A stretch of 64,000 nt of DNA. Origin: Cymbidium sinense (taxonomy: Eukaryota > Streptophyta > Magnoliopsida > Asparagales > Orchidaceae). The notes beneath the pieces were generated by a model, which worked only from the letters and a program-made list of their open reading frames with translations, was not told the origin of the DNA and searched no databases. Of the stretch, positions 13,906 to 25,554 are shown piece by piece. Every line of letters begins with the position of its first letter. The first letter of the stretch is position 1. The position numbers and the translations under genes are program-made. The stretch is taken from assembly GCA_021442155.1 (NCBI GenBank), contig CM038215.1, positions 209,926,982 to 209,990,981 of the forward strand, read 5' to 3'.

Positions 13906-15129
13906 TTTATTAGTGATAATAGCCCCACATATAATAAGATTAGGCCAACACATGCAATTTTACACAAGTAAATTTAATTTGATTTTGATTTTTGAAAATA
14001 TGATTGCATGAAATCACTTGACATACAACATTTAAAGTGATTTAAAAGGAATAGCCAAACAAAACCATATGATTCATTCAACAATAATAATTCCTAAGGA
14101 CAATCACATTAAATTTAATCACTTAAAGAAAACTAAAACTTTTCTTTTTTTAATTTGATTTTATTTTGGATTTTAATTAAGCTTAAAGAAGAGAGTACAT
14201 TTTGCTATTCTAATCCCATTCCTATGTTGGTAATCTCAATTTGTTTAAGGAAAGATAATTAAGTGATTTTTATAATTTAATTAAGTTGAATCATTAAAGA
14301 ATTTATTTAATTACCCTTTCCTATGCTTCTTTAATTTAATTAACCATTTAATCATAAGACACAAATGAAATGAACATGAGGAAAATAAAATTGCAATGCT
14401 CCTTATTAAAGGTTAATTAGATTAAAGAATCTAATTAAGTTCTTTTAGGATTTTCCTACACTTATGGGTTAATCATAATTTCCTTAAGGGTCTTTATATT
14501 ATTGAACACATAAAGAGGAACCCTTAATTTCAATGGTGATTATTATTTTAATTTAGTTTGATTTCAACATTAATTGATTAATTAATCCCTTAATTAAAGC
14601 TCACATTAATTAATCCTCTTTCTAATTATCCCTCTTTCTAATGAAATGAATTTGAAAAAGTAGTTAGGAAAGAGGCCCAAATCACTCACCCTAATCATCT
14701 CAGTGTTAATTAGTGATTAAATGAAGTTAATTTTGTTAAGTTTTACTATTTAAAGATTTAATTAAGTATTAAATTAATTAAGAAAGTAATTAAGATTTGA
14801 ATTTCAAATTTTCTTAATTACATAACCAATAAATCCTAAGAAAATTTTGAGAGGTAGAGATCATCATATTAAATCAACATATCAAATTTGGAATTAATTG
14901 CTCAAGTAATTAGGGCTTAATTAAGCTAATTAGAAAAATATTCAAATCTTAATTAAGCCTTAATCACTGTTCAAAATCAAATTAAATTATTTTTTATAAA
15001 ACTTTTTATTTTTTACCTTTCCAAAATATATTTATTTAATTTTTTTGTGTTTTCTACATTTCATGAATTTGTAAAGATTTAGTGATTGAAACATTATTAA
15101 GACTTAATTAACCACTAATCATCATCATG

Positions 15130-15450
15130 GGGGACTGCTGATACAACAGTTCTTTCCATGTGGCACCACGGGATTGGCCACTTAAATCGTCATACATGGC
15201 ACTGACGTGGCAACAATGGATCAGATGGTGGGGATTAATCTTACCATTCCTATAGGATTAAATTGAGATTAATCTAGTGAATTAATCACGCATTGTCATC
15301 ACCAAACGGACGATGGATGATCCATCGCCCCTCGAGCGTAAGACGACACTACTTTCCTCCGCTTCAACTGAGCTTGTTGGAGTTTGTGGAGGCTCGGGAT
15401 TGATCCCAAAACATTCATTGAGGGGATCTAAGGTTGGGAATCACATGGCA
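15130..15450. promoter_or_regulatory. CG-richer, hairpin-bearing segment of the left LTR
   Basis: This is less AT-rich than its surroundings. It holds CATGTGGCACCACGG and GACGTGGC, then CGATGGAT at 15311-15318 and its reverse complement ATCCATCG at 15320-15327, an 8-bp stem. The right-LTR counterpart (43640-43960) has longer hairpins. A regulatory role (promoter, processing or terminator) is a guess. Confidence 0.4.
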
Positions 15451-16189
15451 TTGTAATTTCTTTCAAAAAAAAGACCAACACCTAAGGCCAAAACTATGGT
15501 TTGCTGAAAAAATACCTCACTGGAGCTCAGAATTGTCAGTTAATTGATCGAGGTAGCTTCATCTTGAAGAGACAAAGCCTTGCTAAGAAGATGTCACCTT
15601 AACTCCTCACCGACATCTCTATAGACCAAACGTCATCAAAAAACTCATCAGAGTTGGTCTTGAAGGTCTCGTGCTCGAATAGCTCAGGAAATGATTCGTT
15701 CTTTCTCGTCAAAGCTAGAGGAAGGTGTAAGGTTCTGTTTAGCTCAGTTTCATCATCACCAATGATGGGGAATCTCTAGAAACTTGATAAAATGCTCGGG
15801 ATGCTCATCTCGAGTTTCCAAAGCTCTATGAATGCTTATTATGCCATTTTGAATGGAATGAGGGGGAGTATACCCCTTCCCTCTTCTAATTCAATGGTGG
15901 AGATCTCCTCTACATTTTCTAGGTGGTCGGTCGATGCAGGCAGTCGTCGGTGGCAGAGAATCGATGATGTGACTCGGTTTGAGTGGCCAAGGGAGGAGTA
16001 GTTGCTACCGAAGGTCAAGGTGGAAGTCCTTGAGTTCCAAGTGTTCCAATGGAGAAAAATAGGTTAGCTCACCTCCACTTGGCTCATGGCTAAACCAACC
16101 AGCTTTGGTTAGGTGAGCCATTAGTCCTTATGTCCATTTAGAGCTTAAGGTGGCTACCAAGGGGAGAAGAGTGAGTTTGACCATCCAAA

Positions 16190-17560
16190 TGTGGGTTTTG
16201 TCCCATTTAGAGGGATTTATGGGTAATGGGTCAATTTGGGTTGGACATGGGTTATGTTGGATTTAGGCTGTCCCATGGTGATCCAAGGATGGATCATGCC
16301 AAATTTCAATGGGTTTGAAATTTGTTTGGCTCAATTTGACCCATGTAGGTCAAATTAGGCTAGGTTGGGTTGGGTAGACCAATTGGTCAAATTAGGTCAA
16401 ACCAAGGCTTGGGTAAGTTTAAATGATGACTTGGGATGTTTTGAATCAATTGGTTTGGTTTAATTTGCATTAGATTTGAATTTGACCCATATGGGTTCAT
16501 TTGGGTCAAAAGGGTCAAGTTGACCAATTTGGCCAAATTGGCCAAATTAGCTTGGGTTAGATATTGATTTGAGGTTCAATTGTTCATTTGAAGATGATTA
16601 TGGGCTTTGATTTCAATCAGTTTGGATTTTGATTGATTTAGGCCAATTTAACCTTTTAGGTCAATTTAGACAAATGGGTCAATTGGGTTGACTTGGTCAA
16701 ATTGGGCTCAATCAAGGCTTTGATAAAGTTCAACAATCCAGTTTTGATAAATTTTTGTCATTGGTTTGAATCAATTTGGGTTAGAACTTGATTTGGCCAG
16801 TCCTTTAGGTCAAATTGGGTCAAGTTAGGTCAAGAGGGCCAATTGGATTTGGTTTTGCTCAATTGATGATCAAGTCATGTTAAAGGATAGATTTTGGGTT
16901 GATATGAATCATTGGTTTCAATTGATTGGATTTAGGCTGAGATTTGGTTTGATTTGGTTCATATAAGCTAATTTGGTCAACTATGGGTCAAGTGATCAAA
17001 TTGGCTTGGTCTGACCCAATTGATTGTAATTGATCAACCAAGGGTGATCAATAAGCATTGTAGAAGGTATAGAATGAGTTGGCTCAATCCAATTTGGGTT
17101 GGATTGAGGTTTGGCTCAAATGGATCCTTTAAGTCACCTTGGGTCAAGTGATCTTAATGGATTAATTGAATTAGTTTTGGGTTGAATTGAATTGAATTGA
17201 GTTTGATAATTGATTTGGGATTGATTGATGGCTTTGGTTGCAATTAATTTGGGTGTAATTAGATTTTAGCTCATTTAGACATTTTGGGTTCAAATGGGCT
17301 AGCATAGTTTAATTGAGTTGATTTTGGTTTGATTGGCTTGATTGTAGATTTTGGAATGATGATTGAAGGGTTGAAGTGCTTTTGTGAAGATCAATTGAAT
17401 TTGGTTTGATTTAAGAAATTTTCTCTAAGTCCATATGATTGAATCATGGGCTTAAGTTGGGTTTGATTTTGGCTTGGAGTTTGGCATATGAATTGGAATT
17501 TAATTGAGATTGGTTGAACGAATTTGAGGTTTGGTTTTGGCTAAGGAGATATGCATAGGT
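16190..17560 (-). promoter_or_regulatory. dense W-box-like GGTCAA/TTGACC region in the LTR
   Basis: The plus strand is G/T-rich and repeats GGTCAAATTGGGTCAA-like words with little regular period. In element orientation these read TTGACC, the core of the W-box bound by WRKY transcription factors. I count at least fifteen by eye. The region starts about 200 bases into the LTR in element orientation, where U3 promoter elements are expected. The words are seen; the regulatory role is inferred. It could instead be low-complexity expansion. Confidence 0.5.
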
Positions 17561-18344
17561 TTGATTTAGGATATAGAATGGGTAGGTTACCTTAATTCTA
17601 TGACATGGTCTAAACCCTATGGCAAATTCTCCTAAGTCTCTAGGCTTAGGTTAAGTGCCACTTAGCCACTAGAAGTGTCCTATGACTAAAGAAATCTTAG
17701 TGTCTAGAAGACTTCTATGTCTAAGATGGGAAGATTGAATCCTCACTACAAAAGTAAGGTCAACAAAAGGACCCCCAATAGGTGTGGTGTAACTTGACAA
17801 GGTACACCGCATGTATTGGTGTTGATCGAGGTGATCAATAGTGTATTCAAAAGGATTGCAAGCGCTAGTCAAAGACTACCTATGCCTAAGCTATGAGGTA
17901 GATAGATTTACAATCTTAGTGCAGTGAAACTCACCTCATGCCAAGGTCTTAAGAGAGCTAAGAATATTTGGTTTGAATTAATTAAAGATTATTTTCATGT
18001 CAAGGACATGAAGAAAGATCCACTGGAGAATCGCATATGCTAAGGGCTTAAAGGGTGAAATCCACTAGGGATTGAGGTTTAATTGAATTTGATTGATTTA
18101 GTTTGGGAGGAATCTACTCGAGGATTAGGATTGGAATCTGCTGTAGATTAATATTTGATTTATTTTGAGTTATTTTTTTGTTGGTTGATTTATGTTATTT
18201 ATGGAAGGAAGATCCACTGGGGATACATATTTGAATTTGTTTAATTTGATTTGTTTGATTTGATTTATTGATTTAATTTAATTTGTGGCATATCTGTTGG
18301 GGATATAAGCTTGAATCCATAAAGGATCAAGATTGAATTTATTT

Positions 18345-18668
18345 TGATTTGATTTTAGCTCCACTAGGGAGGTGAGTTTGATTTGTTTGATTCTACTAGG
18401 GAGGTTAATTTTGATTGATTTGACTCCACTATGGAGGTTAATTTTGAATATGATTTGTTTTGTTGATTGAATTTGGCACCACTGGGGAGGTTGATGATTT
18501 GTTATGTTGATTGAGTTTAGCTCCATTAGGAGGTTGATTTTGAATATGATTTGTTGTGTTGATTGAATTTGATTTTATTGAATTGACTCCACCAGAGATA
18601 TTAATTGATTGATTTGACTCCACTGGGGAGGTTAATTTTGAATATGATTTGTTTGAGTTTTGAATATG
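18345..18668. repeat. irregular minisatellite in the 3' UTR
   Basis: About seven units share CTCCACTGGGGAGGTT and a TTTTGAATATGATTTGTT spacer, spaced about 30 to 65 bases apart. Short minus-strand frames here are by-products of the repeat and not genes. Confidence 0.85.
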
Positions 18669-18677
18669 ATTTAATAT

Positions 18678-19283
18678 GGGCCTTATCAGTGTGCGATGGA
18701 CTGCACTATGAAGGGGCTATGAAAGCATGGACCTATCTTAATTTTACTGATCCAAAGAGATAGTACTAGCTGAAGGGTAGGACTATCTAACCTAAGGGTT
18801 TCCCATTGATGTGCAATGACTGTGTGAGGAAGAAAGCATGAGGACTTACATCTTCCAAAGTAGAAATAACCATTGGGGTGACTTGTTGATGGCATAAAAA
18901 ATTGAACCCAACTTAGGGTGACTACTGAGTGAGTGCCACTATGGATCTTACCAACTCAAGAGTAGTCAAGAATATGATATGGGCCCTATCAGTGTATGAT
19001 GGATTGCACTATGAAGAGTCTATGAAAGCTTGAGACTATCTTAGATTTACTAGTCCAAAGGAGTAGTCTACTAGTTGAATGGTAGGACTATCCAACCAAA
19101 GGGTTTCCTGTTTGTGTACAACGATCGTGCTAGGAAGAAAATGCGGGGACTTACATCTTCTAAAGTGAAACACCCGCTAGGGTGACCTGTTAATAGCATA
19201 AAAATTTGAACATGACCTAGGGCAGCTACTGAGTGAGTGTCGCTTGGGATCTTATCTCAACTCAAGAGTAGTCAAGGTGATTC
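18678..19283. repeat. 303-bp tandem duplication in the 3' UTR
   Basis: Two head-to-tail units begin GGGCCTTATCAGTG (18678) and GGGCCCTATCAGTG (18981) and both end with ACTCAAGAGTAGTCAAG. Each holds AAGAAA...GGACTTACATCTTC and TGAGTGAGTG. Confidence 0.9.
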
Positions 19284-20380
19284 CAATAGGGAGTTTTGCT
19301 GATATTTTCCAAAGATAGGATGCCTACTTGGGAAAAGGTTCCACTAAGGGCGTCCTCCATTCCATAAGTGAATATATATTTTGTATTTATATGTTTGCAT
19401 GGACCCTATTGGTGTGTGATGAACCACACTAAGAAGGAGCCACAGGGCTTTAGCCTATCTTAGATTTATAGGCCCAAGGGAGAGTCTGCACATCTGCAGT
19501 ACAGCTTCCTACCACAGGGGTGGCTACTATGAATGGAGAATTGTCCAATCCAGTAGTAACCTTAGTAATGTTTAGATGGGGTTGCAAAGGATATAATCTA
19601 AATAGAATTCCCATAGGGGAGGTGCCTCTAGGGGCGTTATCTTAATCCTTGAAAAGAAAGCTTATAGGTATACAGTGGCGAACTTAGGGAGAAAGTGTAG
19701 TGACATACATCTGCCTGAGTGGTGTTATCCACCAGGTGGGTCACTGTCACCATAGTAAACCCCAACCAACTTAAAGTGCCCATCGATGTATGATGATCAA
19801 TCTAAGAAGAAAGCATGGGAGACTTACATCTTCTTAAGAAGAACCGATCATCAGGACAGTCTATCGTCGGATGAATTACTATCCAACCTAGGGAGACTAC
19901 TAAGTGGAAAGTCACAAAGAAGGACTGAACCTAGTGTTTAAGTAGTCTGGAGGAAAAGTGTTGTTGGGGGATTTACTCTAATCCTTAGATATAAACTCAT
20001 ACTTAGTTAGTGCATGGCGACTAGTATAAGAAGAAAGCACAGGGATGTACATCTTCTTAAATGAAGCCACCATCAAGTAGCCCATTGGTCATGCAATAAG
20101 ACATACCATATCAGTAGGGTGCTCATCGGTGTGCAGTGGTTAAGTTTGAAAGAAAGCACTGGGATTTACATCCTCCTAAGCAAGAAGCCAATAGGGAGAC
20201 ACACTAGCTAAGTAGTGAATCAAGCTCGACTTAGAGCAACTAATGAGTGAGAATCGCTGGGGGCATTATCTCAACTCAAATTGTCTGAGATAAAATATTT
20301 GTGTTTATTTTATGTTTATGTGTAATTTGTGTTTGTGTTGTGCTAATGAGGGATAGAATGTTGCTCAAGTTCCTTACACC
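19284..20380. repeat. degenerate continuation of the 3' UTR array
   Basis: The core with AAGAAAGCA and TTACATCTTC recurs near 19811, 20030 and 20150, with a weaker version near 19693. Units are shortened and shuffled relative to the 303-bp pair. Part of this array reappears inverted at 34540-35275. Confidence 0.75.
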
Positions 20381-20605
20381 TACCCTAAAAACATTCAAAG
20401 GATGGAATGGAATGGTGCCAGAAAGGGCATTGTGACTCCACTAAGAAAGGATGCTGCTCAGGTTCTTACACCTAACTTAGTTGTGCTAGTCGAAATAGGA
20501 TGCTTCAATCCTAATAACACTAGAGATTCAAAAAGTTTTCAATTTGAAGAGAAATTTTATTATGATACAAAATTTTATTTATGAATGATTATTTTGAAAC
20601 ATTAT

Positions 20606-21760
20606 TTATGGGTAATATTTCCTTAAGTAGAGCCCATTGATTAGAAGCATCGGGCTCTCTCCTTTATGGTTGATGATGGTATGATCCACATTGGTAGGAT
20701 TTTTCTATGATAAAAGGGACTTTAAATGGGTTCAAACTTGCCTCCCATCTTGCGACGGGGAAAATTGGTCTTCTTAGAACTAAAACAAGCTCTCCTACTT
20801 AAAAAGCTATAGGGCGGACTAGCTTATTGTGAGCTTGAATCATTTTTATTTTGTACAACTCGAGATTTTTGGCATGCTCGTAAGCATCTCTGCTCTAAAC
20901 CTTTGAGTTCTTCTAACCACAACTTGGTATTCTGCTTGGTTGTGATTTTACTTCCCACAACTATCCTTAGTGATGGGAGATGGACTTCTAATGGTAGATC
21001 GACTTCAGACCCATACACTAAGGAGAAAGGAGTAGATTGAGTTGGAGTTCTGTAGATCATGCAGTAGACCCATAATGCTTTAACTAACTGCTCATGCCAT
21101 TAGTTCTTGTTGTCATCGAGTGTCTTCTTAAGTATTCGAATGAGAGTTTTGTTGAACGCTTCTACTAATGAATTCACCCGTGGGTAGTAGATGGTAGAGT
21201 ATCTCCAATCTATGTTGTGTCTCCAGGAGAAGTTATTGATTTTGGTGCTCTTGAATGGAGTACCATTATTAGATATAATTTGGTGAGGTACCCTTAATCT
21301 ATAAATAATATGGTTCCTAAAAAACTAGAGCACATGCTAAGCCTTGACCTCTCTGAGCAAATCACCTCCACTCACTTGAAAAAGTATTCAGTAGCAACAA
21401 GGATAACCTATGACCCTTGGAAGAAGGAGGATCAATCAGACCCATTATGTCAATACCCCAACACTCAAATGGCCATAAGACCAATGTTGGATGTAGAATA
21501 TTGGGTGGTTGGTGTAGGACTACTGCATGTACTTGGCATTGGTGGCATCGTCAGGCTACATCCATGTAATCTATAATCATAGTCGGCCAATAATACCCAA
21601 GTCTTTTGATTTTGGCCTTCATCTTGGGACCAGGCTGATAAACTCTGCATAATCCAGAGTGTACCTTGAACATGAACTTATGGGCTTCATGTTTGTTTAA
21701 ACAGCATAACCACATATGATTCAAGGACTCGGTATAAGATGCCATCTATGAGAGTGTAGG
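20606..21760 (-). pseudogene. integrase remnant, C-terminal part of pol
   Basis: Reading leftward on the minus strand, the zinc-binding part shows CLNKHEAHKFMFKVHSGLC and then GYYWPTM (21551-21745). A frame change leads to the core with WGIDMMG and PPSSKGH (about 21400-21480). The second catalytic position reads ISNNGTPF (codon 21268-21270), where the family has Asp, so Asn has replaced it. EAFNKT with the third acidic residue is kept near 21150. A stop lies at 21100-21102, then TPFSLVYGSE follows (20824-21060). Pol ends NGLYLRKYYP with a stop at 20606-20608. Integrase inserts the cDNA into the host chromosome; this copy cannot be active. Confidence 0.85.
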
Positions 21761-22203
21761 AGAGAGCTCTCTATTTGACTTGATGGGCTTGAGACTTCTC
21801 TTAAGGAAGTTTGTCTTTATTTAGGTAATTAGTGGATTGTTGCCTCCAATCAAACTCCTCAATATTTTTGGCAATGACAACCTCCCCTTCAAGAGAGTAT
21901 TTTTTTTGATGAGTTCAGTATCAATGAGAGGCAGAACTTGTCTATTTTGAACATCTATTAATATGGACTCATCTTCTATACATGCCAACTCCTAGACAAG
22001 CTTGGCTAAGGCATATGTTATAGCATTTTTTTCTCTAGAGCTCTTATAGTTGATCACCTCTAGAATCTGAGCTAACAAATCCATGGTATACTTGTGGTAG
22101 TGATGGAGTTTGGTCTTGAGGACCTTATAGGACCCAGCAATTTGGTTGACTACTAGTTGAGAGTCACCAAAGATATTGATGTTCTAGATGCTTAGCAAAA
22201 TGT

Positions 22204-22900
22204 CTAACTCCATACCTGTAATCGAGTCACATATTTGACTTTATTGTTGGTGTATGGATCAGATAGATGATATGAGAATCTCATGATATCGCACTTCAAA
22301 GTTAGGAGAATTATTCCTACCCCTGCCTTTCCTAGAAGAGTAGATTGTGGTTCTTCTCCTCTTTGAGAGGAAGCCACACCATCAAAATACATTTCCTCAT
22401 AGTGAATGATAGTATCCCCTAAGTTCATGATTTCTTCATTGGGGAGATCATCATTAAGCAGAGAGTCTGTAGGAAGTGGGTGTGATGCCAAGAAATCGGT
22501 GAATACTTATCTTTTCATCGCACAAAGGGGTATGAAAGTGATGTCAAACTGTGACAAAATCATGGACCAATGTGTCAACCATTTAGATAGCTTTGGTCAT
22601 GTCATGAGATATTATTATCGATTGATTTTAGAAATTAATTTTATTTTATGAGAAAGAATATAGTGTCATAGTTTTTAAAAGCAATGATTAAAGTTAGGCA
22701 ATGCTTCTCGATGGGTGGATAGTTTGCTTCAGTAGTGATTAGATGATAGCTGAGATAGTAGAGAATATTCTCATTCCATTCGTCATTGGCTTGGGCCAAC
22801 AAAGCACTGAAAGAGTCATCTAATGCAATAGTGTAAAGGATGAGTAGCTAGAACTGGTGGAGTCATCATGTACTGCTTGATGCTCTGAAGGCATGCTAGC
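22204..22900 (-). pseudogene. RNase H remnant and RT connection
   Basis: The minus-strand frame at 22204-22491 reads YFDGVASSQRG, then GKAGVGIILLT and TNNKVKY, the start of a Ty3/gypsy RNase H domain (first acidic residue in YFDG, TNN block). About nine residues lie between YFDG and GAG that I do not expect in the usual family pattern. Upstream, 22500-22960 holds fragments like KKDTKFKW and SPPVL-type sequence of the RT-RNase H connection, with stops. The enzyme would remove RNA from the RNA/DNA hybrid. Confidence 0.75.
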
Positions 22901-23039
22901 ACTGTTCATCCCACTTAAACTTGGTATCCTTCTTGACCAGTACTGAAAATGTTTGACTTCTGCCTGATAGGTTGTATATAAATTATCTTAAATATGCCAA
23001 CCTCCCTTAGAATGATCTGAGTTGAGTTAGACTTTTAGA

Positions 23040-23830
23040 ATGTGGCATTTCTAATATTGCTTTAATCTTCTCTAGATCAATTTTGATTATGCAGTGTCGG
23101 ACAACAAATCCAAGAAATTTTCTTAAAGATACTCCGAATGCACACTTTATAGGGTTCATTTTGAGGTTATATTATCTTAACTATTCAAAAACTACTCTCA
23201 AGTCAAAGATGTGGTCTTCATTTTGTTTGCTTTTGATCATGACATCATCAACATGGCATTTGACTTGATGATGAATAAGTTCATCGAAGATTCGATCCAT
23301 GGCTCGCTGGTATGTGGCAACGCCATTTTTAAGATTGAAAGACATGACCTTATAGTAATAGATTATGATCGGGGTTCTAAAGATAATATTTTCTCATCTT
23401 CAGGGGGCATATTTATTTACTTATATCTAGATGATCCATCCATGAAGGAGAAGACTGCATGAGATAAGGCAATGTCCACCATTAGCTCTAGCATTTATAG
23501 TGGAATTCATCTTTTAGACATGCCTTATTTAGATCCCTAAAATTGATGCAATATGTGAATTTGTCCATTCTTTTTCTTAACTGGGATGACATTAGCCAAC
23601 TAGGTGGAGTATTATTTCATCAGGATGAAACTAGCATCGATCAGTTTCTTGAATTCAGAAATAACCTATTGTTTAATGTGTAATCACATGCATCTAGGAG
23701 TTTGCATGATAGAGTTAGCATTAGGCTATATTGCTAGCTTATGGACTGCTTTTTTAGGAGCCAATCTGGGCATTACTTCATAACTCCATGCAAAGTGGTC
23801 CTTAAATTTAATGAGTAGCCTAACTATGCC
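23040..23830 (-). pseudogene. reverse transcriptase remnant
   Basis: The minus strand shows DHFAWSYEVMPRL (about 23780-23820), then LANVIPVKKKNGQI (about 23556-23600), FMDGSS (about 23430), then CHVDDVMIKSK with HVDD at 23244-23255, and FLGFVVRH near 23110. The family has YVDD at the catalytic loop; here Tyr is replaced by His. Several stops and frame changes interrupt the domain. The order and spacing are as in plant Ty3/gypsy RT. RT copies the element RNA into DNA. Confidence 0.9.
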
Positions 23831-24304
23831 ATTAATTTCATCTTCATTCAACAAGGAACTGAGGTATGTTGGGTGTGGAATATCTTTAGTTCCTAGGTTG
23901 ATTTCTATAAGTTCATCGATAATTGATTTGATTTCTTCTTCAAACTCTAGCAGTGCATCTTTGACTTAGAAATCATCTCGGTCATCTCAAATTTCTAAGC
24001 GCACCTCCTTATATGAGTTAATGTGGTTTGAAAAGAACCTATTAGATTCTAAATGAGTGGTGCTGACCAAGTAGTAATCATCATCATTGACTAGGCCTAT
24101 TATGTTGAAGCATAGTCCTAGTATTGATTGCAAGCTTTTGCATTTGTTGTTCCATAATCTTTCAAAGTATTTTGGCCTATGCTTAGATAATGTATGTGGA
24201 ATTAAACCTTTCTTTGCTAAGATTAGAATACATGATGAGTATCAATAAAAATGTAATTATATTAATTTTTTATATGAATCATCCTCAAGTTCTACATCAA
24301 CTTC

Positions 24305-24526
24305 TTAACTTGAGGATGATTCTCTAGGATAGAACCTTTGAATCTTTGTAGCTACAAATGATCTATGGGCCTCCTTAACTACCAAACCCTCAACTTTTTG
24401 TGTGGAAGGTGGGGTTAGAGCTAAGGTTTCCAACTGATGGCTAATAGTTTCACATAAAGAGGATTTGGATACACTTATGCATTTCTTGGGAATCCAATCT
24501 TCATCACTGTCTAGCTTGAGTGTCAC
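24305..24526 (-). pseudogene. pol linker between protease and RT
   Basis: A 73-residue minus-strand frame (SDEDW, CETISHQLE, KEAHRSF, FYPRE) lies between the protease and RT remnants. It is probably part of the same polyprotein. I recognise no domain. The surrounding 23850-24900 is likewise decayed polyprotein sequence. Confidence 0.5.
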
Positions 24527-24929
24527 CTCAAATGGGATCTACAGTCAAGAAGAGCTGGCCAGTGTGCTAACCACATAAGACTCATCCTCTGAACTAGATT
24601 CTAAATCTATGTGGATAGTAGGTGTTCTGGTAGCTGGGATAAATATCCCGGTGGGGGGTAAGTATGAAGGCCTTCCATATCGAGGAGTCCCTCTAGACCT
24701 GTCTCTTCCTCATCCTGGTGGAGATCGGGTCATCCTCCCCACTTGTTCAAATGGAGTAACAAACTATGGGTGGAATTTAATATTAAGCTCCACTTCCTCC
24801 CCAATGTCTATTTCTCGTTCCCTTTTATTTTCCTTTTCTATTTTTTTGTTTAATTTTCTTTATTTTTTTCTTTCTTTTTTCTTTCTCTTTGACATTAGGA
24901 TTTTGACTAAATTCATGAGAATAGAAATT

Positions 24930-25522
24930 TTATTTCTTGGGGAGATAGTAGGCTGCATCCTCATATATCCTGACCTCATGAACTATGAAAGATTTGAGAT
25001 CTCCTTTGACATAGTACTTGATTCCACCTCCTAAGAACTTGATGCATTGATGTGAAGAGAATGGAACCATATGGTTCTCATATATCCAAGGTCTCCTAAA
25101 CAAAGCATTGAAAGATGTATCCGAGTCAATTATGTGAAACTTGGCTTCAGTGTTCAAATCATCTACCTCTCAGGGAAACACTTGGAGCTTAAGCCCCTCT
25201 TGCCTTGTTCATTGAATCCTTTCAACATCATCCTTTATGTTTGGAGTTTAGAGATGTTGATCCTCAAGTTGGCAAGGGTTCTTAGACTCATAATGTTGAC
25301 TGATGTGCTTGAATCAACTAGAACTCTAGATAGCTTAAATGTGCCAACATCCACTATAATATTGAAGGGATGGTTGTGCTTGATCATTCCTAGAAGTAGG
25401 TCTTCATCAGTGAATGTAACTTCTAGGATCACCTTTGAAAAGTTTGCTTCCTCTCTAGTAGTAGTCAACTGAGCTAAGCATATCTCTAGATTAAATAAGG
25501 CTTTAATTAAAGATTCTCTCAT
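24930..25522 (-). pseudogene. aspartic protease remnant
   Basis: The frame at 25235-25522 reads FTDEDLLLG, then VLVDSSTSVNIM, and that at 24930-25157 reads FHIIDSDTSFNALFRRPWI. These are the flap-side and active-site blocks of plant Ty3/gypsy proteases. The catalytic Asp is kept, but the usual Gly after it is lost (DSST). The final block matches the family's FHVIDADTSYN-type end with GRPW changed to RRPW. The protease would cut the gag-pol polyprotein. The two blocks are in different frames, so the gene is broken. Confidence 0.85.
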
Positions 25523-25554
25523 CTCTTTGGATAAGATAAGGGCATCATATATGC

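Larger units (their letters stand above)
10788..17765 (-). repeat. outer LTR, left copy (3' LTR of the minus-strand element)
   Basis: It aligns end to end with 39245-46355. The left boundary is where similarity starts (TGTGGTTTTTTAATTTGG); the right boundary is CAACA at 17761-17765. In element orientation it starts TGTTGACC and ends CACA. Internal parts are a 1.5-kb W-box-like rich stretch (16190-17560), a hairpin-bearing CG-richer segment (15130-15450), AT-rich sequence, two 245-bp units near 13418 and 13663, and more AT-rich sequence. An LTR of 7 kb is very long even for plants. Confidence 0.8.
17766..20605 (-). other. 3' untranslated region of the left internal domain
   Basis: It lies between the pol stop codon (20606-20608) and the left LTR. 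It holds no open frame of note and is largely built of tandem repeats, listed separately. A clear polypurine tract next to the LTR is not evident; only a short run of Gs in element orientation (near 17775) is found. Tandem arrays at this position are a known feature of several plant Ty3/gypsy lineages. Confidence 0.7.

Noticed and set aside
10788..17765. A solo LTR
   Set aside because: Its right side adjoins an element internal region with pol, and its outer five bases match those beyond the other outer LTR.
24609..25472. Plus-strand frames of 141 and 133 residues
   Set aside because: They are antisense to the protease and pol remnants read on the minus strand.
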